Source: GCA-002050365 sp964237235
GTDB lineage: Bacteria; Acidobacteriota; Blastocatellia; Pyrinomonadales; Pyrinomonadaceae
Direction of reading: 5' to 3'
DNA length: 64,000 nt
Assembly: GCA_964237235.1 (NCBI GenBank)
Contig: CAXSGY010000016.1
Location: 1 to 64,000 of the forward strand
Below, one piece after another: positions 16,809-24,641 of the stretch. A program made the position numbers and the translations under genes. Below the pieces are notes generated by a model. It saw only the letters and a list, made by a program, of their open reading frames with translations, was not told the origin of the DNA and searched no databases. Positions within the stretch are counted from its first letter, which is position 1. Each line of letters starts with the position of its first letter.

Positions 16809-18941
16809 TTAGCGGCTCGGTGTTTTCGGAAACGCCGCGTTTCTGACGCGCTCGAGCTTTTCGTTCGGCGCGGCGTTTTTCAAATTCGGCATTTCGATTG
16901 CCGCCGCGACGAGCATTTTTACGCCCGGCACAAAGGCAAATTCGAGCGCGGCTTGCGGCTTGGCGGCTTCGGCGAGCGATTTTAATCGCGCGGCTTGCCA
17001 ATCGGCGGGCGGCGTTTTATTTTCCGCTAAAAACTCGACGGCTTCCGCGGCGATTTCATTCAATACGCGCCAATTTTCATTGAGCGGTTTGGCTTCCGCC
17101 AATGCTCTAGACGTTTCCATCTGCGGTGCGAGCTTCGCCTGCGCGTCGCGCCAAGTTGCCAACATCGCGCTGATTTTCGCCGCGCCGTCCGCCGTGTTAT
17201 TCAAAATCATCTCGTCAACCGCTCGGTTAAATATTCGCGCGTCGGGCGCGTCCGCCTGCGCCGCATCAATCAATCCGGTCAGCGGCGAAAGCATCGTTTG
17301 TTTGCGCTGTTGATAGCGAAAATATCCTTTGACCGGCTCGATAACCGAAACTAAAGTTTGCAACGCCGAAATGTCTTGATTGTTCGTCAGACGACGCAGC
17401 AGCATCGCCTGATTTTTGCGGTGCGTCAAGCCTAATTCTTCGAGCTGCGAATCAACGACGGCGAGACGGCGATACATATCGTCAACTTGATTGACTTCGC
17501 GCGGCGACCAAAATCTTTCGGCAATCGCTGCGGTGCGTGTCCAGATGCGCGAATCAATCGTTTCGGGCGAAACCCATTCGCTCCACATCGTCGCTTCGCC
17601 GCCCAAAATTCTCTTTTGTTCGTCCGCTGTCAAAGTCGTATCGGCGGGCAAAGGGTCAACTTTATAATGATCGGCGGCGGGATACATCAAATCAATATAA
17701 TAACCGTTCGACAAAATGCCCTGATTGCCCTGACGGGCGACTTTGGCGAGCGATTCCTGACCGCGCCACGATTGAATGACGATATTTTTCGGAATGCCGG
17801 GCTGAAAAATCTCGTCCCAACCCATCATAATTTTGTTGTTTTTTTCCAAGAATTTTAAGATTCGCTGATTGAAATACTGCTGCAGAGCGTCCTGATTTTT
17901 GAGATTTTTTTCCTTCATAAAGGCTTGAATGTTCGGATTCGCCGCCCATTGTTTGCCTTCGTTTTCGTCGCCGCCGATGTGCATATAGGCATCGGGGAAA
18001 AGCCCGGACATTTCCTTGAAAAACGCTTCGAGCAGTTTGTATGTTTTCTCGTTCGTCGGGTCGAGCGTCGGGTCGAAAATTCCCGGTCGGCGTTCGATTT
18101 GATAAGTTTCGCCCGGCTTGCCGCTGCCGATTTCCGGGTGCGAAACGAGCCACGCCGTCGCGTGTCCGGGCATATCGAATTCGGGCATCACGCGAATCCC
18201 TCGGTCAGCCGCATAGTTTATAATTTCGCAGATTTGCTCTTGCGGGTAAAAATTTCCGTCCGAGCCTTTCAAATATAATTCGGGAAATTTTTTCGTCTCG
18301 ACGCGAAAGCCCTGGTCTTCGGTCAAATGCCAATGAAGCACGTTTAATTTGACCGCCGCCATCGCATCGAGATTTCTTTTCAAAACTTCCAGCGGCTGAA
18401 AGTGCCGCGCCGAATCAATCATCAACCCGCGCCACGCGAAACGCGGCTTGTCATTGATTGAAACCGCCGGAAAATAAAATCCGTTCTGGTCGCTTTCGAG
18501 AAGCTGCAAAAAAGTTTCCAGCCCGCGCATCGCGCCGACGGTAGTGGGCGCGTTGATTTTCGCCTGCTTGTCGGAAATTTCGAGCGTGTAAGATTCGTCG
18601 TCGCCGAGTTTCGGAATCGCGTTGCCGGTAGATTTCGTTTCGATGACGAGCGAAGCGTTCGCCGCGTCAGCCGATAAATCGCGCGGCAATTCTAAAACCG
18701 TGCGTCCTTCGAGCCGCCGCGCGACGCGGAAAATATAATTTTTCAAACGCTCGTCGGTTTGTCCGACGGCGGCGATTGTAAAATTTTTCGTCAGCGGCAA
18801 TCTGCCGTTTTTCCAACTTACTTCGGCGGGAACGGGCATCAGATTGCGCCGCGCCGTTTGTAAATCCTGCGCCGAGATGATTAAAACCGCCGATAAAATC
18901 AGCGCGAAGACGAAAAATTTTCTGATAAAAAATTGCAGCAT
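16809..18941 (-). CDS. GH20 beta-N-acetylhexosaminidase
   Basis: About 711 residues from ATG 18939-18941 (MLQFFIRKFFVFALILSAV signal). The frame extends to 19052, but that part is encoded by a REP-like element. The N-terminal GH20b domain (residues about 30-150, LMPVPAEVSW...) is followed by the TIM barrel beginning FAWRGLMIDSARHFQP. The catalytic pair is Asp325-Glu326 in MHIGGDENEG. Further barrel motifs are WHLTEDQGFRVE, MPEFDMPGHATAW and MMGWDEIFQPG. A C-terminal helical region of about 170 residues follows. It removes terminal beta-GlcNAc/GalNAc from chitin-derived or glycan oligomers in the periplasm. Upstream lies the REP-like element 18967-19092, and the ROK kinase follows after 166 bases. 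Confidence 0.92.
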   Translation of the reverse strand: MLQFFIRKFFVFALILSAVLIISAQDLQTARRNLMPVPAEVSWKNGRLPLTKNFTIAAVGQTDERLKNYIFRVARRLEGRTVLELPRDLSADAANASLVIETKSTGNAIPKLGDDESYTLEISDKQAKINAPTTVGAMRGLETFLQLLESDQNGFYFPAVSINDKPRFAWRGLMIDSARHFQPLEVLKRNLDAMAAVKLNVLHWHLTEDQGFRVETKKFPELYLKGSDGNFYPQEQICEIINYAADRGIRVMPEFDMPGHATAWLVSHPEIGSGKPGETYQIERRPGIFDPTLDPTNEKTYKLLEAFFKEMSGLFPDAYMHIGGDENEGKQWAANPNIQAFMKEKNLKNQDALQQYFNQRILKFLEKNNKIMMGWDEIFQPGIPKNIVIQSWRGQESLAKVARQGNQGILSNGYYIDLMYPAADHYKVDPLPADTTLTADEQKRILGGEATMWSEWVSPETIDSRIWTRTAAIAERFWSPREVNQVDDMYRRLAVVDSQLEELGLTHRKNQAMLLRRLTNNQDISALQTLVSVIEPVKGYFRYQQRKQTMLSPLTGLIDAAQADAPDARIFNRAVDEMILNNTADGAAKISAMLATWRDAQAKLAPQMETSRALAEAKPLNENWRVLNEIAAEAVEFLAENKTPPADWQAARLKSLAEAAKPQAALEFAFVPGVKMLVAAAIEMPNLKNAAPNEKLERVRNAAFPKTPSR

Positions 18942-18966
18942 AATTTTTGAAAAAATATCCAAAGTC

Positions 18967-19092
18967 GGAACGCGGACACTCAGCCCGCAGGCGAAGCACA
19001 AAAGCGCGAGCCGAATGATTTCCGTCAAGTCGCGCAAACGGCATTTGAACAACTTCGCATCCGCTCAGTTGGCGGACAAAGTGTCCGCGCTC
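18967..19092. repeat. REP-like element, nested inverted repeats (copy 2)
   Basis: A 126-bp element of the same build as 24514-24635. Outer arms 18967-18988 and 19071-19092 pair imperfectly. The right arm forms the hairpin GCGGAC-N5-GTCCGC with GCTC outside. It shares the internal words GAACAACTTCGCATCCGCTC and GTTGGCGGAC with copy 3. It sits between GH5 and GH20 and overlaps the last ten codons of the GH5 gene, supplying its stop codon. Confidence 0.8.
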
Positions 19093-20210
19093 GTTTTATA
19101 CGAGTCAATCGCTTTTCGCATACACGGCGCGATTTCAATCGTGCCTTTTCCAAACATATTAAAGCCGCCGTCCCATTCCCACCAAGCGTTCGGAATTTTT
19201 AGTTTACCGAGCGCGGAATAGATTGTTTCGGCGTGGCGGCAGCGGTCGGCGAGCGTCGGATATTTTCCGTAAGAGCCGAATTCGCCGAGGAAAATCGGCA
19301 CTCCGTTTTTCACAGACCAATCTTTAACGGCTTTGAGTTCGGCGAAAATTTTTTCCGCGCTCGAATCGGCGCGATAGTTTTTAATCAAATTTTCTTCCCA
19401 TTTTCCTTTGACCGCATCGGGCGTTCGAATCGGGCGCGCTTCGTCGAACGGAAACGGCACGTTTTTGATTTCCGCCAACCCCTTGCCCGCCCACGCCGCG
19501 CCCTGGTGCGTGAAAACGAACGGATTATAATAATGAAAAGTGTAGATGATATTTTGGTCGGCGAACGGCTTCGATTCGAGCAGCGCGGTCGGCGAATTCC
19601 AATCGTGAAAGCCGACGATCAAAGTATGTTTCGGCGCGGTTTCGCGGACGGCTTCGATCACCGCTTCGGCTTGCGCGCGCCAGTCTTCGGCTTTGATGTC
19701 GTGCGGCTCGTTTCTGATTTCAAAAAACACCCGTTCGGGATCGGTATTTTTATATCTCGCAGCGATTTCGCGCCATAGCCAAACCACTCTTTCGGTCGTT
19801 GCCGCGTCTTTAATCGAGCCGTCAAATTCCGTATGGTGCAAATCAATAATTACATTCAAATTATTTTTCAAAGCCCATTCGACGAACGAATCGGCGGTTT
19901 TCAATCCGTCCTGATTTTCCCATCGAAAAGGTTTTTCGTAATTCGCCCACGCGCCGAAATCAATCGGAATCCGCACGGTTTTAAAACCCGCTTCGGCAAT
20001 CGCGGCAAACATTTTTTCACGCTTCGCCGCGTCCGTCGGTTTGACGAAATCGGCGTATTTTTTTTCCTTTGTTCCGAACCACCAGTTGTCGAGATATGAA
20101 AGATTCATTCCGATTTGCATTCGTTCGGCTCGTTTTTGAGCGACGCTCTGCGCGACGATACTTTGAATACCGACGAGCAAAATCAAAAATAAATACGTCG
20201 TTCTTTTCAT
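19065..20210 (-). CDS. GH5 cellulase-like endoglucanase
   Basis: About 381 residues from ATG 20208-20210 (MKRTTYLFLILLVGIQSIVA signal peptide). An upstream ATG at 20304-20306 overlaps the GH3 stop as ATGA, but using it would bury the signal 32 residues in and translate an intercistronic stem-loop. The GH5 barrel has RIPIDFGAW, IIDLHHTEF, the acid/base Glu168 in RNEPHD, TFHYYNPFVFTHQG and the nucleophile Glu310 in FLGEFGSYG. It resembles subfamilies acting on beta-1,4-glucans. The last residues, TSADTLSAN, and the stop are encoded by the REP-like element 18967-19092, so the native C-terminus has been replaced. It is transcribed after GH3. Confidence 0.88.
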   Translation of the reverse strand: MKRTTYLFLILLVGIQSIVAQSVAQKRAERMQIGMNLSYLDNWWFGTKEKKYADFVKPTDAAKREKMFAAIAEAGFKTVRIPIDFGAWANYEKPFRWENQDGLKTADSFVEWALKNNLNVIIDLHHTEFDGSIKDAATTERVVWLWREIAARYKNTDPERVFFEIRNEPHDIKAEDWRAQAEAVIEAVRETAPKHTLIVGFHDWNSPTALLESKPFADQNIIYTFHYYNPFVFTHQGAAWAGKGLAEIKNVPFPFDEARPIRTPDAVKGKWEENLIKNYRADSSAEKIFAELKAVKDWSVKNGVPIFLGEFGSYGKYPTLADRCRHAETIYSALGKLKIPNAWWEWDGGFNMFGKGTIEIAPCMRKAIDSYKTSADTLSAN

Positions 20211-20240
20211 AAAAAATTCGGGGAGAGTTAAGTCAATCGG

Positions 20241-20286
20241 TTTCGGAAGCGAACGCTTTTTTGCCAATCGCCTTCTGCTTCCGAAA
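20241..20286 (-). other. Intercistronic stem-loop between GH3 and GH5
   Basis: TTTCGGAAGC (20241-20250) is repeated inverted at 20277-20286, giving a perfect 10-bp stem with a 26-base loop in the 92-base gap between GH3 and GH5. No T tract follows on the minus strand, so it is more likely an RNA-stabilising or attenuating hairpin than a terminator. Its presence supports the GH5 start at 20210 rather than 20306. Confidence 0.5.
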
Positions 20287-20302
20287 CTGAAAATCGTCGG
20301 AA

Positions 20303-22672
20303 TCATTGAACCGTAAACTTCGCGCTCTGGTCGCCGATCATCATCGTAAAATCGCCTGCTTCGACCGTCGGTTTATTGTCGGTGTTGATAAACGACAAAT
20401 CGGCGCGGTTTAACTTGAACGTCAAAGTTCGGCTCTGGTTCGGTTCGAGATAAATTTTCGCAAACCGCTTGACCCGTTTTCCGGCGGGCGACAAAGTGGC
20501 GACTTCATCGCGCAGATACAAAATGGCGGTTTCCTTGCCCGCGCGCGTTCCCGTATTTTTCACGTCAACGCTCGCCGTAATTTCGCCGGTCATCGGAATC
20601 GAAGTTTGATTTAAGCGCAAATTGCCGTATTGATAAGTCGTATAGCTCAAGCCCGTACCGAATTCAAATTGCGGTTTGTTGGCGGCGTTGCCGAAGCCGG
20701 TTTCTTCGGTCTCGAATAATTTGTGGTCATACAAAATCAAATTGTTCGGGTTGCGCGGATAGGTAAACGGCAGTTTGCCGTTCGGGTTGTATTCGCCGAA
20801 CAGCACGTCGGCGATGGCGATGCCGCCTTCGCTCGAAGGATCGAGCGCGAGCAGAATGCCCGAAACTTGATCGGCGATGCGGCTGATGACGCGCGGGCGA
20901 CCCTCGACCATAACGACGACGACCGGCTTGCCCGTTGCAATGATTTGTTCGGCAAATTTTAACTGCGTTTCGGGCAAAGTCAAATCGGTGATATTGCCCG
21001 GCGTTTCGGTGTAGGAACCTTCGCCCAGACACAAAACGATAACATCCGCGTCTCTGGCTTCGTCAACGGCTTTTTTCACGTCAACTTCCTCGTCCACGTC
21101 GGTCGGCGTGGCGTTCGACGGCGAACCGGATTTGCGCGTGATGCGCGTCCCTTGAACAAATTCAAAATTCTTTTTTCCGATCTTCTGTTCAACCGCCTGC
21201 TGAATCGTCGGTTTGTTCGGATAAAGCGACGGCTCGGAGCCTTGCCAAACCCAGCTCCAGCCGTTGTTCAAAGAAATTAAGGAATCGGCGGTCGGTCCGG
21301 TGATCAGAATTTTTTTGTTTTTCGACAAAGGCAAAATGTTGTTGTCGTTTTTCAATAAAACGAGCGATTCGCGCGCCGCCTGCAAACTGGTTTGCGCGTA
21401 TTCGGGTTTGCCGAAGTTGTTGCGCGCCGCTTCGCTCGGCATCGGATTTTCAAACAATCCGAGGTCGTATTTCACCTTCAGAATGCGCCGCACGGCTTCG
21501 TCAATTCTCGTCATCGGAACCTTTTTTTCCTTGACTAGTTCGATTAAAAGGTCGGCAAAGCTGTAATCGAGCGGCACCATAGACATATCAATGCCCGCCA
21601 TCACCGCCATCCGCGTCGCTTCCTTTTCGTCTTTGGCGACCTTCCAAAACGTGACGAGTTTTTTAATGTCTTCCCAATCGGAAACCACGAAACCGTCGAA
21701 TTTCATTTCGCCGTATAACATATCGGTCAGAATTTTTCGGTTGACGTGACCGGGAATGCCGTTGATTTCCGCCGAATTGACCATTACCGTGCGCGCTCCG
21801 CCTTTGATGGCGGCGGCGAACGTCGGCATCACGTATTCGCGCAGATAGTTTTCGGGAATCAGAGCGGGCGTGCGGTCGCGTCCGGTCGCCGGCAAACTGT
21901 AACCCATATAATGTTTGAGCGACGCGGCGACGTGCCGTTCGTCGCCGATGTCTTCGCCTTCGAGTCCGCGCACGAACGACGCGCCCATCACCGAAGCCAG
22001 ATACGGATCTTCGCCGAAGGTTTCCCAAAAGCGCGGCCAGAGCGGCTGCCGTCCGATGTCGAGAACCGGCGAAAAACTCCAGGGAATCGCCGCCGCGCGC
22101 GTTTCCATCGCCGCGATTTCCGAAGCGCGGTGCATCAAAACCGGATTCCACGTCGCCGCCATTCCGATTTCCTGCGGAAACAAAGTCGCGCCGCGCACGT
22201 AATTTGCGCCGTGAATCGAATCAATGCCGTAAAGATTCGGAATTTTCAGCCGGGTTTTCATCGAAGCGTCCTGAATTTTCCCGATTAATTCGCGCCATTT
22301 ATCAACTGTCAAAGCCTGATCATTGACGTTCAAAAAAGAGCCGACACCGTATTTGTTAATCGCCTTGTCGAGCTTCGCTTCGTCAACCTGCACGTTTTGG
22401 TCTGTGCCGCTGACGAACATTCCCATTGTCAACTGCGTCATCTGCCCGACTTTTTCTTCCAAAGTCATTTTTCGCAAAAGCGTTTCAATGCGCGCCGTGT
22501 TGTCGCGCTTCGGTCGCGGCTTGCGCGTCATTTCTCTAAATAAAACGTCGCTGTCGGTCGTTTCACGATTAACTAAATCCCGGCTGGCGGTTTGCGCGAA
22601 ACTTTGTTGTAGTGGCGTGCAAAAGGTTGCAACGAACACCGCGATATTCAATAATAAAGCTGTTAATTTCAT
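20303..22672 (-). CDS. GH3 beta-glucosidase/xylosidase-like (BglX type)
   Basis: A 789-residue exported enzyme with a signal peptide ending at QQSFAQ. The GH3 N-terminal barrel shows MTLEEKVGQMTQ, the IDSIHGANYVRGATLFPQ loop and KHYMGYS. The nucleophile is Asp332 in VVSDWEDIKK. The C-terminal alpha/beta sandwich starts ESLVLLKNDNNILPL, and a fibronectin-like domain closes the protein. Order and length match BglX-like broad-specificity beta-glucosidases (acting on cellobiose, laminaribiose or xylosides). It is the first gene of the minus-strand run GH3, GH5, GH20, ROK kinase, lactonase, GH16, GH2, with its promoter in the 128-base divergent gap before 22801. Confidence 0.92.
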   Translation of the reverse strand: MKLTALLLNIAVFVATFCTPLQQSFAQTASRDLVNRETTDSDVLFREMTRKPRPKRDNTARIETLLRKMTLEEKVGQMTQLTMGMFVSGTDQNVQVDEAKLDKAINKYGVGSFLNVNDQALTVDKWRELIGKIQDASMKTRLKIPNLYGIDSIHGANYVRGATLFPQEIGMAATWNPVLMHRASEIAAMETRAAAIPWSFSPVLDIGRQPLWPRFWETFGEDPYLASVMGASFVRGLEGEDIGDERHVAASLKHYMGYSLPATGRDRTPALIPENYLREYVMPTFAAAIKGGARTVMVNSAEINGIPGHVNRKILTDMLYGEMKFDGFVVSDWEDIKKLVTFWKVAKDEKEATRMAVMAGIDMSMVPLDYSFADLLIELVKEKKVPMTRIDEAVRRILKVKYDLGLFENPMPSEAARNNFGKPEYAQTSLQAARESLVLLKNDNNILPLSKNKKILITGPTADSLISLNNGWSWVWQGSEPSLYPNKPTIQQAVEQKIGKKNFEFVQGTRITRKSGSPSNATPTDVDEEVDVKKAVDEARDADVIVLCLGEGSYTETPGNITDLTLPETQLKFAEQIIATGKPVVVVMVEGRPRVISRIADQVSGILLALDPSSEGGIAIADVLFGEYNPNGKLPFTYPRNPNNLILYDHKLFETEETGFGNAANKPQFEFGTGLSYTTYQYGNLRLNQTSIPMTGEITASVDVKNTGTRAGKETAILYLRDEVATLSPAGKRVKRFAKIYLEPNQSRTLTFKLNRADLSFINTDNKPTVEAGDFTMMIGDQSAKFTVQ

Positions 22673-22800
22673 TAGATTTTAGATGTCCTTTTGGAAATGC
22701 CGTGATTTGGAAAACTTTCGAGTATTCTATTTTATTCGATGCCGGACTGCAAGCAAAATAAATTGGGACAGCCAACAAAATCTTGAAAAGGAGAAAAATT

Positions 22801-23325
22801 ATGACGTTTAATTTGCAAAATCTTGTTCGCGCCACGACGCTTTTCGCGCTTCTTCTGATGGTCGGCGCAATCGCCGACGCGCAGAAAACGACCGCGCCGG
22901 AAATTTTAAACCAAACCGAAACGGCGAAAATCGTGCCGTCGAGCTTTTATTTCGCCGGGCAAAGCGCGCCGACGCAAATGCGAAACGCGGCGGTCGCCCG
23001 CCTCGGCAAAGACCGTTACGTTATCGCCGGACTCGTTGACACTTCCGGCTACTCGACCGAAATCAGCGGCAAATACGAAGGCTTTTTAATCACCGATTCG
23101 CCAATCAATCTCGGCGGCAAAATGTTGGAGACGGGCGCATACGGCTTCGGATTTTCGGCGGACGGCAAGCTGCATATTTTCGATTTGAGCAGCAAGGAAA
23201 TTATGTCAATTGAAACAATGAGCGACAAGGATATGAAACGCCCGCGCCCTTTGATGATGAGCGCGGCAAGCGACGGCGTTCGATTTTACAAAGGTAAAAA
23301 TTACGTTTTGGTTTCGGCGAAATAG
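22801..23325 (+). CDS. Small exported protein of unknown function
   Basis: A 174-residue protein. The start ATG 22801 has AAGGAG at correct spacing; the ATG at 22783 lies within that ribosome site region. A Sec signal peptide (LVRATTLFALLLMVGAIADAQ) is followed by a mature domain of about 150 residues rich in beta strands (SFYFAGQSAPTQMRNAAVARLG, RYVIAGLVDTSG, GFLITDSPINLGGKML, YGFGFSADGKLHIFDL). No family recognised. It is divergent from the GH3 operon and shares its 128-base promoter region, so it may respond to the same signal. A 30-bp imperfect inverted repeat follows at 23353. Confidence 0.65.
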   Translation: MTFNLQNLVRATTLFALLLMVGAIADAQKTTAPEILNQTETAKIVPSSFYFAGQSAPTQMRNAAVARLGKDRYVIAGLVDTSGYSTEISGKYEGFLITDSPINLGGKMLETGAYGFGFSADGKLHIFDLSSKEIMSIETMSDKDMKRPRPLMMSAASDGVRFYKGKNYVLVSAK

Positions 23326-23352
23326 AATTTTTAACTACGAACAAATAATATT

Positions 23353-23474
23353 TTTAAACACATAGGAACATAGGTCACATAGTTTTGTTTTCAATCGAAA
23401 TTATTTGTATGAGATGAATTAATCATAAACTGAATATTAAAAATCTATGGGTCCTATGTTCCTATATGTTTAAA
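23353..23474. repeat. 30-bp imperfect inverted repeat between convergent genes
   Basis: Arms 23353-23382 and 23445-23474 are reverse complements at 27 of 30 positions, built from CATAGGAACATAGG-type words, with a 62-base AT-rich loop. The right arm runs into the 3' end of the convergent oxidoreductase gene and carries its TAG stop (23462-23464). It therefore behaves like an insertion that set the end of that frame. Likely a bidirectional RNA 3'-end structure. Confidence 0.75.
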
Positions 23475-24475
23475 ACTTTCTCCCATTTCTCCGATTCGGC
23501 GGCGCGAAAAACGGCTTTGATAGCTGCCGTATTTTTCAAAGAATCTTCCAAAGAAATCGCCTGCGTCGAATCGTCCAAAATCGCACGCGAAAACAAATCG
23601 CCCTGAATCGTGTATTGATCGGCGGCGGGAATTTCAATCGTCTCCGTGTTCGCGCCGTATAAATCCGCGCCGTCGTCAACGTAAATTTTCGTCGGCGAAT
23701 CAGCCGGAATATTGAACGGAATTTCGACTTCAATTCTGCCGTTCGCGCCGAAAAATTGCATTCGCTGATGCGGAACAAGCTGCGTCGAACAAGTGAAAAT
23801 CGAATGACACGACGGAAAATCCATTATCGCCGAAGTCAAAATATCCACACCGAATTTCGCGTCGCGTTCGATTAACGCCGAAACTCGTTTCGGCTCTTCG
23901 TTTGTGATGAAACGCGAAATATTTATGCAGTAACAGCCGATGTCGAACAACGCGCCGCCGCCGTTTTCCGGCTTGTTGCGAATGTTGTTTGCGTCGGTGT
24001 TGAAATAACTGAAAAATCCGTTGATTGCGCGTAAATTTCCGATGCGGTTCTTCGCGATTAAATCGCGGACGGCGAGCCATTGCGGATGCGTTCGGACCAT
24101 AAACGCTTCCTGAATTTTGACGTGCGTCGCGTCGCGCGTTTCGATTAATTTTTCGACTTCCGAAACGGTTAAAGCGATTGGCTTTTCGCATAAAACGTGC
24201 TTGCCCGCCCGCGCCGCTTTGATCGTCCATTCGACGTGCAAATCGTTCGGCAGCGGATTGTAAACCGCGTCAATATTCGCATCGGCGAGCAGCTCTTCGT
24301 AGGAGCCGTAAGATTTCGGAACGTTCAAATCTTCGGCGTGTTTTTTCGCCTTCGCCGAATCTCTCGAAGCAATCGCCGCGACTTCCGAAAAAGTTCCCCG
24401 CCGCATTGCCGGAATCACTTTTTTGACCGCGATGTTCGCCGCGCCCAAAACGCCCCAACGTATTTTTTCGCTCAT
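23462..24475 (-). CDS. Gfo/Idh/MocA family oxidoreductase
   Basis: A 337-residue NAD(P)-dependent sugar oxidoreductase. The Rossmann loop is GVLGAANIAVKKVIPA (G.LG.A.IA), followed by the family's VYNPLPNDLHVEWT and the conserved EKP within GKHVLCEKPIAL. The catalytic-region pattern GGALFDIGCYCIN is typical of D-xylose 1-dehydrogenase/glucose-fructose-oxidoreductase-like members. No signal peptide, so cytoplasmic. If it oxidises xylose or glucose, it would produce lactones, and a lactonase is encoded at 14467. The last residues lie in the inverted repeat 23445-23474. Confidence 0.88.
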   Translation of the reverse strand: MSEKIRWGVLGAANIAVKKVIPAMRRGTFSEVAAIASRDSAKAKKHAEDLNVPKSYGSYEELLADANIDAVYNPLPNDLHVEWTIKAARAGKHVLCEKPIALTVSEVEKLIETRDATHVKIQEAFMVRTHPQWLAVRDLIAKNRIGNLRAINGFFSYFNTDANNIRNKPENGGGALFDIGCYCINISRFITNEEPKRVSALIERDAKFGVDILTSAIMDFPSCHSIFTCSTQLVPHQRMQFFGANGRIEVEIPFNIPADSPTKIYVDDGADLYGANTETIEIPAADQYTIQGDLFSRAILDDSTQAISLEDSLKNTAAIKAVFRAAESEKWEKVLNI

Positions 24476-24513
24476 AAATCTAATTTATACGAATCTGGAA
24501 ATTTCGCCTTACC

Positions 24514-24635
24514 GGAGCGCGGACATCCTGTCCGCATCGAGCGCGGATGCGCGAGACAAAGCGTTGTCGTCGTGTCGCGCAATAATCAACGAACAACTTC
24601 GCATCCGCTCGTTGGCGGACGAGCCGTCCGCGCTC
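24514..24635. repeat. REP-like element, nested inverted repeats (copy 3)
   Basis: A 122-bp element between the oxidoreductase start and the VWFA gene end. Arms 24514-24535 and 24614-24635 are inverted copies. Each is a GCGGAC-N5-GTCCGC hairpin with GGAGC/GCTCC outside, and the mismatches fall in the hairpin loops. It shares about 30 internal bases with copy 2 (18967-19092). It abuts the stop of the downstream VWFA gene (24642-24644). Confidence 0.85.
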
Positions 24636-24641
24636 CGTTTA

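Noticed and set aside
20211..20306. N-terminal extension of GH5 from an ATGA overlap with GH3
   Set aside because: Would place 32 charged residues before a perfect signal peptide and cover a 10-bp stem-loop. Start at 20210 preferred, though coupling cannot be ruled out.
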